Assembly (NCBI GenBank): GCA_027052485.1
Contig: JALUFA010000212.1
Span: forward strand, 1,262 to 7,973
Direction of reading: 5' to 3'
DNA: 6,712 bases
Origin: Hydrogenothermaceae bacterium
Lineage (GTDB): Bacteria; Aquificota; Aquificia; Aquificales; Hydrogenothermaceae
A program made the translations under genes and the position numbers. This document shows, piece by piece, positions 6,451 to 6,712 of the stretch (positions are counted from its first letter, which is position 1; every line of letters begins with the position of its first letter). The notes beneath the pieces were generated by a model. It did not search any database. It had not been told where the DNA came from and saw nothing but the letters and a program-made list of their open reading frames with translations.

Positions 6451-6712
6451 TTTTGATATCCTGACTTTCTTTTTTAACAGTAATAATGTTATCCGTCAAA
6501 TCATATTTTTTGTTTGTAACGAAAGGCTTTAGCTTTGGAAATAGTTTTTTTATTTGCTTTAAATCAGACAAAGCTTTGGTTTTATTTTCATAAAGAAGTG
6601 CTAAAGCATAATATTTACCGTTCTTTACTTTTAAAACAGTAAGCTTTTTTGGGAGTTTATTTTCTAGTTTTTCTTTTTTCTTTAATAAATCATCAAGGTT
6701 CTTACCTGTCAT
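6425..6712 (-). CDS. Lysine-rich protein with a possible SPOR-like domain (possibly truncated at the window edge)
   Basis: A 95-codon frame ends in TAA (complement of 6425-6427). Its Met codon occupies the last three bases of the window, so the gene may extend further and the visible part may be only the C-terminal portion. After a Lys/Glu-rich helical stretch (about 4-24) comes GKYYALALLYENKTKALSDL (32-51) and then KKLFPKLKPFV. This beta-alpha-beta pattern, with Tyr-Tyr and a residue run like that seen in SPOR domains, resembles sequences that bind denuded peptidoglycan. No signal or membrane segment is visible, and the resemblance is weak, so the call is tentative. The last ~9 codons overlap the sirtuin gene in another frame, indicating a shared transcript. 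I recognise no family with confidence. Confidence 0.5.
   Translation of the reverse strand: MTGKNLDDLLKKKEKLENKLPKKLTVLKVKNGKYYALALLYENKTKALSDLKQIKKLFPKLKPFVTNKKYDLTDNIITVKKESQDIKNGAEHTES

Overview
The window reads like a piece of an AT-rich thermophile chromosome, most likely from the Aquificota and perhaps the Hydrogenothermaceae (Persephonella/Sulfurihydrogenibium relatives). The main clue is a free-standing C-terminal half of leucyl-tRNA synthetase beginning about 45 residues before the KMSKS motif. A two-gene LeuRS of this layout is known from Aquifex aeolicus. The AGA/AGG- and ATA-rich codon use and the tight packing of unrelated housekeeping genes fit the same group. The taxonomic call is an inference from recollection of the family; no search was run.

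Layout, left to right on the + strand: the last 47 codons of an unrecognised gene (to 146); a soluble two-[4Fe-4S], two-CCG-domain protein of the HdrD/GlpC/GlcF type (164-1471); the LeuRS beta subunit (1510-2373); a DUF481-type outer-membrane beta-barrel protein overlapping it by 4 nt (2370-3101); glyA, serine hydroxymethyltransferase, with a TTG start (3154-4419); a rho-independent terminator (about 4424-4444); two small membrane proteins that overlap each other by 8 nt (4448-4651 and 4644-4754); and nadK, NAD kinase (4766-5614). On the - strand, converging on nadK with only 2 bp between stop codons, are a sirtuin-family deacylase (6450-5617) and, just upstream of it and overlapping by 26 nt, a lysine-rich ORF with a possible SPOR-like fold that reaches the window edge (6712-6425).

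The genes do not form one pathway. GlyA (one-carbon units), NadK (NADP supply) and LeuRS beta (translation) are core metabolism; the Fe-S protein is probably a redox subunit whose partner is outside the window. NadK makes NADP from NAD+ and the sirtuin consumes NAD+, but they face each other on opposite strands, so a shared operon is excluded. I saw no mobile element, CRISPR array, tRNA or rRNA. All gaps between genes are shorter than 60 bp. The items that most deserve a second look are the split LeuRS with its own N-terminal extension, the small membrane-protein pair hidden between glyA and nadK, and the sirtuin carrying a SIRT5/CobB-like Tyr-x-x-Arg motif.
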